A model generated the notes under the pieces. The model was not told the origin of the DNA, ran no database searches, and saw only the letters and a list, made by a program, of their open reading frames with translations. Source: CAMBDR01 sp046597185 (GTDB lineage: Bacteria > Pseudomonadota > Gammaproteobacteria > Burkholderiales > Burkholderiaceae_D). From it: 12,966 nt of DNA. The position numbers and the translations under genes are program-made. This document shows positions 1-6,316 of this stretch, one piece after another. Where the stretch lies: positions 1 to 12,966 of the forward strand of contig JBKJLF010000592.1 in NCBI GenBank assembly GCA_046597185.1, read 5' to 3'. How positions within the stretch are numbered: position 1 is the stretch's first letter; every line of letters begins with the position of its first letter.

Positions 1-709
1 GTGCGCAGTTAAAGAACACGCCCTTGGGGCTGATTTCATTTAACTGCGCACCATTGGGCAGGAAGTTTTCCTGATTGATGAATGCTTTTAAACGATCCAG
101 AAAACCGATTTGTGCCGGGTCGGTAATGCCTTTGCTGGCTGCATCCAATTGTTCGTAATGTAAATCGCGTAACCAAGTCAGGGTTTCGCTGAAGGCGACA
201 TCTTCACCAAAGAGCGACAGGTGGCGTGCTAAAAGCGGGAGGGACTGAAATAGTTTTTCGTTTTCTTGGCTGCCGCCAGTAAAACGGCGGTAGGGGCCAA
301 AAGATGAAGAAAATACGCTTTTGTCAGAAGTGATTCCGCCGCCCGAGTATGAAGGCCCCAATGGTGGGTTTGTTGAATTGGTCGACATTAAAAGGAAATT
401 GCAGTGGCCGTCATAGAGAATCGGTTGGGGATTCAACCAACCGTCCCATTCTTTGCTGCCATTTACCCATAATCTAATGCTGAATTCTTGATCTTTGAAT
501 CTTGGCCAGGTTGAAAGATCTTCTCGTAATGCATGAGAATTTTCTAAGCCCATCAATGCCAATGCCACCGCCCGTAAAAACGTCGTCTTCCCCGATCCGT
601 TATCCCCCAAAAACACATGCCACCCTGCCCGCGCTTCATCCGGGCCTAATTCCCATTGAAAACTCGCGAGCGATTTTACGTTTTGAATGTCAATTTTCTC
701 TATGTGCAT
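1..709 (-). CDS. P-loop AAA/ABC-type ATPase, 5' part only
   Basis: The reading frame is open from an ATG at 709 down to the window edge (236 codons, no stop), so only the N-terminal part is present. A Walker A motif GDNGSGKT lies at residues 35-42 after a short first beta strand (MHIEKIDIQNVKSLASF). This is the layout of RecF/SMC-like AAA ATPases that act in DNA repair or in conflict systems. Other visible features are FGPYRRFTGG at 137-146 and LSLFGEDVAF at 164-173. The signature motif, Walker B and any C-terminal effector domain would lie outside the window. An AAGG sequence precedes the ATG at a workable distance, and a promoter (769-797) sits upstream, so it is probably transcribed separately from the hydrolase. 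By eye it is somewhat richer in AT than its neighbours, which would fit an acquired gene but is not proof. A defence role (for instance an ATPase paired with an HNH nuclease, as in Septu-like systems) is only a guess. The ATPase call itself is firm. Confidence 0.85.
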   Translation of the reverse strand, partial: MHIEKIDIQNVKSLASFQWELGPDEARAGWHVFLGDNGSGKTTFLRAVALALMGLENSHALREDLSTWPRFKDQEFSIRLWVNGSKEWDGWLNPQPILYDGHCNFLLMSTNSTNPPLGPSYSGGGITSDKSVFSSSFGPYRRFTGGSQENEKLFQSLPLLARHLSLFGEDVAFSETLTWLRDLHYEQLDAASKGITDPAQIGFLDRLKAFINQENFLPNGAQLNEISPKGVFFNCA

Positions 710-768
710 ATCCAAGCCTTAGAATCTCTGTTTCTGCGATGGAGATGAAAGCAACGCAGGCAAGCGCA

Positions 769-797
769 ATAGTACAATCAGTGGGCAGTAAATTCAA
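769..797 (-). promoter_or_regulatory. Sigma70-type promoter for the AAA ATPase gene
   Basis: Read leftward, a -35 box TTGAAT (797-792) is followed by exactly 17 bases and a -10 box TACTAT (774-769). Transcription would start near 762 and give a leader of about 50 nt before the ATG at 709. It lies in the 123-base gap after the hydrolase stop codon. It is a sequence match only. Confidence 0.5.
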
Positions 798-832
798 TCA
801 AATCAAGCATAAAGGCTGCCAGCGCGCCGATT

Positions 833-1633
833 TCATTTGTTCGTCTCCCGCAACCACCCCAGCACCGCCTGATTAAACGCCTCCGGCTGATTCACCATCA
901 CCCAATGATCAGTCTCCAGCGCCAACACCCGGCTTCCCGGCTTTTGCGCCAATTGTTCCAACCACTGCCGTGAGTGGAACATAAACGGTTTTTGCGTGCC
1001 GTACACAAACAGCATCGGGCAAGTGGGTTGGAATTGTTGCAGCGTTTTAAAACCACCAAACGAGCCGCTCCATTGCATGTCGTAAGGGTAGTTCATGGCG
1101 GCGCTTTGGTATTCGGGATGCGATGGCGCTTTGAGTAATTTGATCATCAAGCGTGTCATGGCATTGCCTACGCCAGAGCGCAAGCGCCAGGCCAGCAAGA
1201 GCCAGATTTGGTAGGCAAAAATCGCCAGCTTGGAGCCGATGCCGATGGAATTGAGGTATTGTGGTGAACTGGTGTCGCCAATATCCACCCCGATAATATG
1301 CGCCACCAAATGCGGGTTTTGCATATAAAATTCATAGCCAAACAGGCAGCCCCAGTCGTGCAACATCAGCGTGACTGGTTGCGTGGGGCTAACTTGCTGC
1401 ACAATGTTCTTGAATATCCGCGCCATCTCGGCTACCGAAGCGGGGCGTTCTGGCTGGCTATGGTCGAAACCGGGCAAGCTGAAGCGCACGCAGCGGTACT
1501 GGCTTTTTAAGGCCGCGACCTGCGCATCCCAAACCCGCCAAGTGTCGGGCCAGCCGTGGATCATGACGATGGTGTGTTCCCCATCGCCTTCGATATGGAT
1601 ATCAATCTCGTCAATGCGTAGGCTCGGCGTCAT
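833..1633 (-). CDS. Alpha/beta hydrolase, Asp-nucleophile (epoxide hydrolase/dehalogenase-like)
   Basis: The 266-residue protein has the alpha/beta-hydrolase fold order: an oxyanion-hole motif HGWPD at 26-30, LPGFDHS at 53-59, nucleophile elbow HDWG at 92-95 with Asp93, and a late histidine at H243 (TDHWVM). An Asp in the HDWG elbow is typical of soluble epoxide hydrolases and haloalkane dehalogenases, which form an alkyl-enzyme ester, rather than of Ser esterases. The usual acid after strand 7 is missing: the motif reads YGTQKPF, with Lys215 where Asp is expected. Asp117 in IIGVDIGD lies where DhaA-type dehalogenases carry their Glu, and could replace it. A hydrophobic cap (about 130-170) contains IWLLLAW. 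There is no signal peptide, so it is probably cytoplasmic. It starts 62 bases after the permease gene, possibly as the last gene of that operon. The substrate is unknown. Confidence 0.8.
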   Translation of the reverse strand: MTPSLRIDEIDIHIEGDGEHTIVMIHGWPDTWRVWDAQVAALKSQYRCVRFSLPGFDHSQPERPASVAEMARIFKNIVQQVSPTQPVTLMLHDWGCLFGYEFYMQNPHLVAHIIGVDIGDTSSPQYLNSIGIGSKLAIFAYQIWLLLAWRLRSGVGNAMTRLMIKLLKAPSHPEYQSAAMNYPYDMQWSGSFGGFKTLQQFQPTCPMLFVYGTQKPFMFHSRQWLEQLAQKPGSRVLALETDHWVMVNQPEAFNQAVLGWLRETNK

Positions 1634-1695
1634 TGGTACAACCTTGTGGTTTGAAATGGAAGCGCCGATATTACACGAATTTGCGTTAACCTTGA

Positions 1696-2919
1696 TTACT
1701 CATACCGCAAACAATCCACCGGCAACAACTTCGAAGCCCGCCGTGCCGGGTAAAAGCCAAAAAACACCCCCACCAGGCTGGAAAAACCACAGGCAACAAT
1801 CACCGCATTGGTCGTAATAAACACATCAAACTGACCCGTCGAGGTCACTGCCGCCGCCGCCGCCGTGGCCAGCAAAATCCCGACGATCCCGCCCACGAGA
1901 CAAATCACCACCGCTTCGGTCAAAAATTGTAGCAGCACATCACGCGGTTTGGCTCCAATTGCCATGCGGATGCCGATTTCTCTTGTGCGCTCGGTCACCG
2001 ATACCAACATGATATTCATGATCCCGATCCCACCCACAATCAACGAAATCGCACCAATCAAGCCGAGCAGGGCGGCGATGCCACTACTGATCTTTTTCGC
2101 CGTTTCCGCAAACGAAGCCAGATTCTCAATGTGAAAGTCGTCCGGTTCGTCCAGCTTGATGTGGTGCCGGTCACGCATGGTTTCATTGATGTCGGCAATC
2201 GCATCCTGCAGGTTTTGCCCGGATTTGCCCTGCGCTATCACATAATGCACATTGTCAGGAAAGGCCATGCGGATCAGGTTGGCACGGGCGGCGGTAATCG
2301 GCACCAACACCATATCGGCCAAATCGCCCCCATCCACCTGCTTGCCTTCACCATACAATACACCCACCACTTGAAAGGCCACATTTTCGATGCGAATGTA
2401 TTTGCCCAGCGGATCTTGTTTGTAAAAGAATTGATCCGCAACCTTGTGCCCGATCACCACCATGCGCGCCGCTGAACGGATGTCGGATTCGCTGAATCCA
2501 CTGCCTTTTTCCAGCTTCCAATTGCGAATTTTAAACATCGCCGGCGTTACCGCATGCACCGTGTTGGTGGAGGTTTCATTGCCTACCGAGAGCTTGAAGC
2601 CACCCTGCAAGGCGGGCGCAGCACCCGTCAAACTGGGTAATGCGTTCAGCGCGGCAGCGTCTTGCAGTGTGAGCGAGGGGGCGGCACCTGCGCGTGCGCG
2701 CCGCTCCGAGGCACGATCCCCACCTGGCACCACAAACAACATATTCGTACCGAGTTGCTCCAGTTCTTTGCCAATAAAGCGTTGCATGCTGTCGCCCAAG
2801 GCCAATAACATCACCACCGAGGTAATACCGATGATAATGCCCAGCATGGTTAAGACGGTGCGCAAGCGGTTCGAATTCATCGAACGGAATGCTTCTACTA
2901 TCACCTGTAGCAAATTCAT
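1696..2919 (-). CDS. MacB/FtsX-type ABC transporter permease
   Basis: This 407-residue inner-membrane permease has the four-helix MacB layout: TM1 at about 21-43, a large periplasmic domain at about 44-280, then TM2 about 281-305, TM3 about 331-356 and TM4 about 372-392. The conserved cytoplasmic segment VTERTREIGIRMAIGA (308-323) and the C-terminal PARRASKLLPVDCLRYE are typical of the family. Such permeases do not pump through the membrane; they couple ATP hydrolysis in the cytoplasm to movement of the periplasmic domain (mechanotransmission), driving substrate through the adaptor and an outer-membrane TolC channel. Its start overlaps the ATPase stop in an ATGA (2916-2919), and AGGAG stands just before the ATG. 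In E. coli MacB the ATPase and permease are fused; here they are separate genes. The substrate (macrolide, peptide, lipid or other) cannot be read from the sequence. Confidence 0.92.
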   Translation of the reverse strand: MNLLQVIVEAFRSMNSNRLRTVLTMLGIIIGITSVVMLLALGDSMQRFIGKELEQLGTNMLFVVPGGDRASERRARAGAAPSLTLQDAAALNALPSLTGAAPALQGGFKLSVGNETSTNTVHAVTPAMFKIRNWKLEKGSGFSESDIRSAARMVVIGHKVADQFFYKQDPLGKYIRIENVAFQVVGVLYGEGKQVDGGDLADMVLVPITAARANLIRMAFPDNVHYVIAQGKSGQNLQDAIADINETMRDRHHIKLDEPDDFHIENLASFAETAKKISSGIAALLGLIGAISLIVGGIGIMNIMLVSVTERTREIGIRMAIGAKPRDVLLQFLTEAVVICLVGGIVGILLATAAAAAVTSTGQFDVFITTNAVIVACGFSSLVGVFFGFYPARRASKLLPVDCLRYE

Positions 2920-3719
2920 GTTGGCTCCTGTGCGTGCATCTCGACCGAGTGTTGGGTATGTTGTTCGTGGCTTTGGGCTAACTGGTACAAGCCTTCGGCC
3001 GACGGGCCATCGTACAATACCCGGCCATCTTTCAGCCGCACCAGACGGCGGCTATAGGCGGCAATGTCGGGTTCGTGCGTGACCAATAAAATTGTAATGC
3101 CAGTTTCCTGATTGAGTTTTTGAAATGAGGTCATGATGTCGATACTGGTTTGGGTGTCCAGGTTGCCGGTCGGTTCATCGGCTAAAATTAGCGGCGGGTC
3201 GCCCACCAGCGCGCGTGCAATCGCCACCCTTTGCTGTTGTCCGCCCGAGAGTTGATTCGGGGTGCGTTTGGCAAAGTCTTTTAAACCGACCCGCTCCAGT
3301 TCCACCAAGGCTTTGGCATGCGCTTTGCTACGCGAGACGCCGGCGTAAATTAAAGGCAGCGCCACGTTTTCAGCCACACTCATGCGCTTGATCAGGTTGA
3401 AACTCTGGAATACAAAGCCGATGGTGCGATTACGTATCGTTGCCAGCTCGGCGCGCGAGAGTGAGAGCGTATCCACATTGTTCAATAAATAGGTGCCACC
3501 GGTAGCTTGATCGAGGCAACCCAGGATATTCATCAAAGTCGATTTCCCGGAACCGGATTGCCCCATTACGGCCAAAAAGTCACCGCGCGGCACGGCCAGA
3601 TCGACCCCAAACAAAACCTGGGTTTCAATACTGCCCGAAAAATAGCTTTTGGTAACGTGGCGAATATCAATCAGGTTGCCTGTTGGCTTGGCCACAGGCT
3701 TATCGATGATCGGCTTCAT
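2916..3719 (-). CDS. ABC transporter ATP-binding protein, MacB/LolD type
   Basis: This 267-residue nucleotide-binding subunit has every ABC motif: Walker A GQSGSGKST at 53-61, Q-loop Gln105 in FVFQSFNL, signature LSGGQQQR at 157-164, Walker B LILADEP at 177-183 with catalytic Glu182, D-loop GNLDT and H-loop His215. The sequence around these motifs (GCLDQATGG, NLIKRMSVAENVALPLIY) is that of the MacB/LolD group. It powers the permease encoded next to it, and the two genes overlap by ATGA, suggesting translational coupling. The C-terminal tail (about 240-267) is His/Gln-rich (HEQHTQHSVEMHAQ) and extends past the usual end of the domain; its role is unknown. It should act as a dimer on the cytoplasmic face of the inner membrane. 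Confidence 0.95.
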   Translation of the reverse strand: MKPIIDKPVAKPTGNLIDIRHVTKSYFSGSIETQVLFGVDLAVPRGDFLAVMGQSGSGKSTLMNILGCLDQATGGTYLLNNVDTLSLSRAELATIRNRTIGFVFQSFNLIKRMSVAENVALPLIYAGVSRSKAHAKALVELERVGLKDFAKRTPNQLSGGQQQRVAIARALVGDPPLILADEPTGNLDTQTSIDIMTSFQKLNQETGITILLVTHEPDIAAYSRRLVRLKDGRVLYDGPSAEGLYQLAQSHEQHTQHSVEMHAQEPT

Positions 3720-4978
3720 TTGGCACTGCCTTCATTGCTGCCGATAATGGCCCGGGTAACCACTTTATCGCCCTGTTTCAAATCACCCGACAGCACTTCG
3801 GTATAGCGGAAATTGGATAAGCCAATTTTAATATCGACGGCTTTCGCCTGGTTTTTATCATCCAGTTTGTAAATTTTGAACGAGCGGGTGGTATCGTTTT
3901 TGCTGCGAAATGAGAGATCATCGCCATCGTTGGGCGGGGGAATGTTGGCCTCGGCACTCGCGCTTGCATTCGAATTTGCACTGGCACCTGAGCTGGCACT
4001 GCCTTTTTTATCCTTCAGCTTCTTGGCTTCACGTTCGATTTCTTCATCACTCAGGCGAAAGCGCAGTGCCGCCGTGGGGATGCGCAGTACGTTTTGGCGG
4101 TTGCCTACCACCAGCCGCACTTGCGCGGTCATGCCGGGTTTGAGTAGTTGATCTTTGTTTTCAACATCCAGTACTACGTTGTAGGTCACCACGTTTTGTA
4201 CCACGTTGGCAGCCAGGCGGAACTGGCGCATATGGGCATCGAATTCTTTGTCCTGGTAGGCATCCACCACAAAACGCGCCAATTGACCCTCTTTAAGTGA
4301 GCCAATGTCCGCTTCCGAGACATTGGTATCGATTTGCATCTTGGTTAAGTCTTGTGCGATCTGGAATAAATTGGGGGTGGAGAAGGATGCGGCAACGGTT
4401 TGCCCAAGGTCGATGGTGCGTTTGATGATGACGCCGTCAATCGGGGCGCGGATCACGCTATTGTCAAGGTCTGCTTGGGCACGCGCCAATTGCGCTTGCG
4501 AGAGTTTGACGTTGGCTTTGGCCACATCAAGTTCGCGCCTTGCCTGATCCAGCGCCAGGCCGGAGACATAATTTTGCGCCACCAGCTTTTGATTGCGCTC
4601 AAAATTGGCTTCGGCCAAACGCATTGAGGCTTGGGCCGAGGCTAAGCCCGCTTCACTTTGGCGAATTTGTGCATTAAAAATGGTCGGATCGAGTTTGAGT
4701 AAGACTTGCCCTTTTTTGACGTGATTGTTGAAATCAGCCTTTAACTCGGCTACCGTGCCGGAAACCTGGGAGCCAACATTAATTAACGCGACCGGGTTAA
4801 TGGTGCCGGTGGCGGTGACGGTTTGGGTTAAATTACCACGGTCAACCACGCTGCTGCGGTATTTGGATTCCGGGATTTTTTCGTCTTGCTTACTCTTGTT
4901 ATAATAAAAGCCGCCTGCGCCAACTGCCAAGGCAAGGCCAATGGCGACAAATACGCGTGTTTTAGTAAAAATAGTCAT
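3716..4978 (-). CDS. MacA-like periplasmic adaptor (HlyD/RND adaptor family)
   Basis: The 420-residue protein starts with a membrane anchor (about 8-26), followed by the first half of a lipoyl-like domain (about 60-98, GSQVSGTVAEL and HVKKGQVLLKLD), an alpha-helical hairpin rich in Ala/Gln/Arg (about 99-172), the second lipoyl half (IRAPIDGVII, 176-185), then beta-barrel and membrane-proximal domains (LLKPGMTAQVRL, 278-289). This is the standard adaptor order that bridges a MacB-type permease to TolC. Between about 310 and 365 there is a charged helix followed by a Ser/Ala/Asn-rich stretch (326-345), a low-complexity insert probably forming a flexible loop. It is longer than E. coli MacA (371 residues). 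It is the first gene of the overlapping exporter operon. No TolC-like gene is present here, so an outer-membrane channel must come from elsewhere. A confident promoter was not seen in the 244-base gap upstream. Confidence 0.92.
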   Translation of the reverse strand: MTIFTKTRVFVAIGLALAVGAGGFYYNKSKQDEKIPESKYRSSVVDRGNLTQTVTATGTINPVALINVGSQVSGTVAELKADFNNHVKKGQVLLKLDPTIFNAQIRQSEAGLASAQASMRLAEANFERNQKLVAQNYVSGLALDQARRELDVAKANVKLSQAQLARAQADLDNSVIRAPIDGVIIKRTIDLGQTVAASFSTPNLFQIAQDLTKMQIDTNVSEADIGSLKEGQLARFVVDAYQDKEFDAHMRQFRLAANVVQNVVTYNVVLDVENKDQLLKPGMTAQVRLVVGNRQNVLRIPTAALRFRLSDEEIEREAKKLKDKKGSASSGASANSNASASAEANIPPPNDGDDLSFRSKNDTTRSFKIYKLDDKNQAKAVDIKIGLSNFRYTEVLSGDLKQGDKVVTRAIIGSNEGSAK

Positions 4979-5210
4979 TGTTTTGGCTTCGTGTGGGTAT
5001 GTTAATCAATAGTGGTGGCAAATCTCGCCTGCGCTGGGCGGCGGTCGTTTGCTGGAAAGACAGCATCGTATCAAAAAGTTGCGCTGTTTGTGGCTTTTTG
5101 CGATGGATTGCAAAAATTAAGGTTTGATTTGCCGTTTTGTCCGTGTCAGCGTGAGTTTGAATAAGGTAAGGCGTTGTGGATGCAGTAGAATTGTTTCAGT
5201 TGTTGGATAC

Positions 5211-5216
5211 AGGGAG
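5211..5216 (+). promoter_or_regulatory. Ribosome binding site fixing the regulator start
   Basis: AGGGAG lies 6 nt before the ATG at 5223. The frame is open upstream to an ATG at 5124, but the protein begins to match a receiver domain only after 5223 and the upstream codons show no domain character. The internal ATG is therefore preferred. Confidence 0.7.
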
Positions 5217-5222
5217 ACTGGG

Positions 5223-6263
5223 ATGCAAGTTGAAAATCTTTCCATCTTGATTGCAGAATGCGAAGAAACGATGCGCTCTGCCTTGGTGGCGCAGTTGCAA
5301 AAAACCGGCTTTGGTCGCGTCTTGGCCGCGCAAGATGGGGAGCAAGCGTTAGCCTTGATGCGCACCGAGAAAGTGGACATGGTGGTGGCCGAGCTGAATA
5401 TCCCCAAACTGGATGGTTTGGCCTTGCTCGAAGTGATGCGCATGGACCCGCAGTTAAAACATATTGGCTTTGTGTTAATGTCGTGCGTGCTGGATCGGCA
5501 ATCGGCGCAGCAGGCGATACGACTGGGCATTGGTGACTTATTGGTGAAACCATTTTCTACCCGTAATTTGTACCAGCGCATGGTGGCGGTGTTGAAAAAA
5601 GAACATCCATCCGACCTGCTCTCCAATAAAGCCGCAGAAGAGCGAGGCACGATTTTGGTGGTGGATGATACGCCCGATAATTTACAGGTTCTGGCGAATT
5701 TATTTCGCGATCAATTCAAGGTGAAAGTCGCCAATACCGGGGTCAAGGCGCTGGAAATTTGTCAATCCGACTCCCCGCCCGATTTGGTTTTGCTGGATGT
5801 GATGATGCCCGGCATGGATGGTTTTGAAGTAGCCTCGCGTTTGCGCCAACATCATGCTTCAGCCATGATGCCGATTATTTTTGTCAGTGCCGTGGGTGAA
5901 CACCAGGCGCGTGAGAAAGGTTTGGCCTTGGGCGCAGTGGATTATGTAACCAAACCGCTGGACCCTGGCATGTTGAAAATGCGGGTGCGCAATTTGATGC
6001 GCCATGTTGAGTATCGCAAACAATTGCAGGTTGATTTTGACCGTATGCGGGAAATGGCGGCCTTGCGTGCTGAACTGGACACGATATTGCGCAGTGAGAT
6101 GAAAACCCCGCTCAACGCCACCATGGTGGCGCTAAAAAGCTTGCAAGCGGATGGCTCGCTTGGGGTGGCGCAACAAGGTCTGGTGCAAGTGGCCACACTG
6201 CAAACCAGGCATACGCAAGAATTAATCGATCGGGCGTTGGCATTATTGCAGCGTGGCACGTAA
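5223..6263 (+). CDS. Dual-receiver signalling protein with pseudo-H-box C-terminus
   Basis: The product has 346 residues and three parts. REC1 (about 7-125) is degenerate: the acidic pair is Glu12-Cys13, the phospho-acceptor position is Glu57 (VVAELNIPKLDG) instead of Asp, while Ser87 and Lys109 are kept. REC2 (about 143-262) is complete: Asp148-Asp149, Asp192 in LLDVMMPGMDG, Ser222 and Lys244 in VTKPLDPG. The C-terminal part (about 265-346) resembles a histidine-kinase dimerisation (HisKA) hairpin: LRSEMKTPLNA at 289-299 follows the consensus MSHEIRTPLNA, but Ser291 replaces the phosphorylated His, and no HATPase domain follows. No DNA-binding or output-enzyme domain is visible, so it may act through protein contacts, for example by binding a kinase. 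It diverges from the exporter genes, but a functional link is not shown. A plain two-receiver response regulator with a coiled-coil tail is the alternative reading. Confidence 0.88.
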   Translation: MQVENLSILIAECEETMRSALVAQLQKTGFGRVLAAQDGEQALALMRTEKVDMVVAELNIPKLDGLALLEVMRMDPQLKHIGFVLMSCVLDRQSAQQAIRLGIGDLLVKPFSTRNLYQRMVAVLKKEHPSDLLSNKAAEERGTILVVDDTPDNLQVLANLFRDQFKVKVANTGVKALEICQSDSPPDLVLLDVMMPGMDGFEVASRLRQHHASAMMPIIFVSAVGEHQAREKGLALGAVDYVTKPLDPGMLKMRVRNLMRHVEYRKQLQVDFDRMREMAALRAELDTILRSEMKTPLNATMVALKSLQADGSLGVAQQGLVQVATLQTRHTQELIDRALALLQRGT

Positions 6264-6288
6264 GGTGGCACGTAAGGTGGCACGTAAG
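6253..6288. repeat. Three tandem copies of a 12-bp unit over a stop codon
   Basis: The unit GTGGCACGTAAG occurs three times in perfect tandem at 6253-6264, 6265-6276 and 6277-6288. The first copy contains the regulator's last codons and TAA stop (6261-6263). Because the unit is 12 bases long, the other two copies place further in-frame TAA codons at 6273 and 6285. This looks like slippage or duplication at the gene end. Confidence 0.95.
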
Positions 6289-6295
6289 CTGTGGG

Positions 6296-6316
6296 AGCGG
6301 GAGGCGCTATTTTTTT
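6296..6316 (+). terminator. Possible weak intrinsic terminator of the regulator gene
   Basis: AGCG (6296-6299) and CGCT (6305-6308) can form a short stem around a GGAGG loop, followed by A and seven T residues (6310-6316). The stem is only 4 bp, and the T-run lies inside the end of the convergent peptidase gene, so efficiency is doubtful. Confidence 0.3.

Noticed and set aside
4979..5222. Divergent promoters between the adaptor and regulator genes
   Set aside because: I scanned both strands and found only pairs with poor boxes or wrong spacing (e.g. TTGAAT and TAGAAT 23 bases apart), so no promoter is called.
5117..5650. Leftward 177-codon frame over the regulator start
   Set aside because: Shadow of the receiver-domain gene; Ser/Cys-rich with no recognisable motif.
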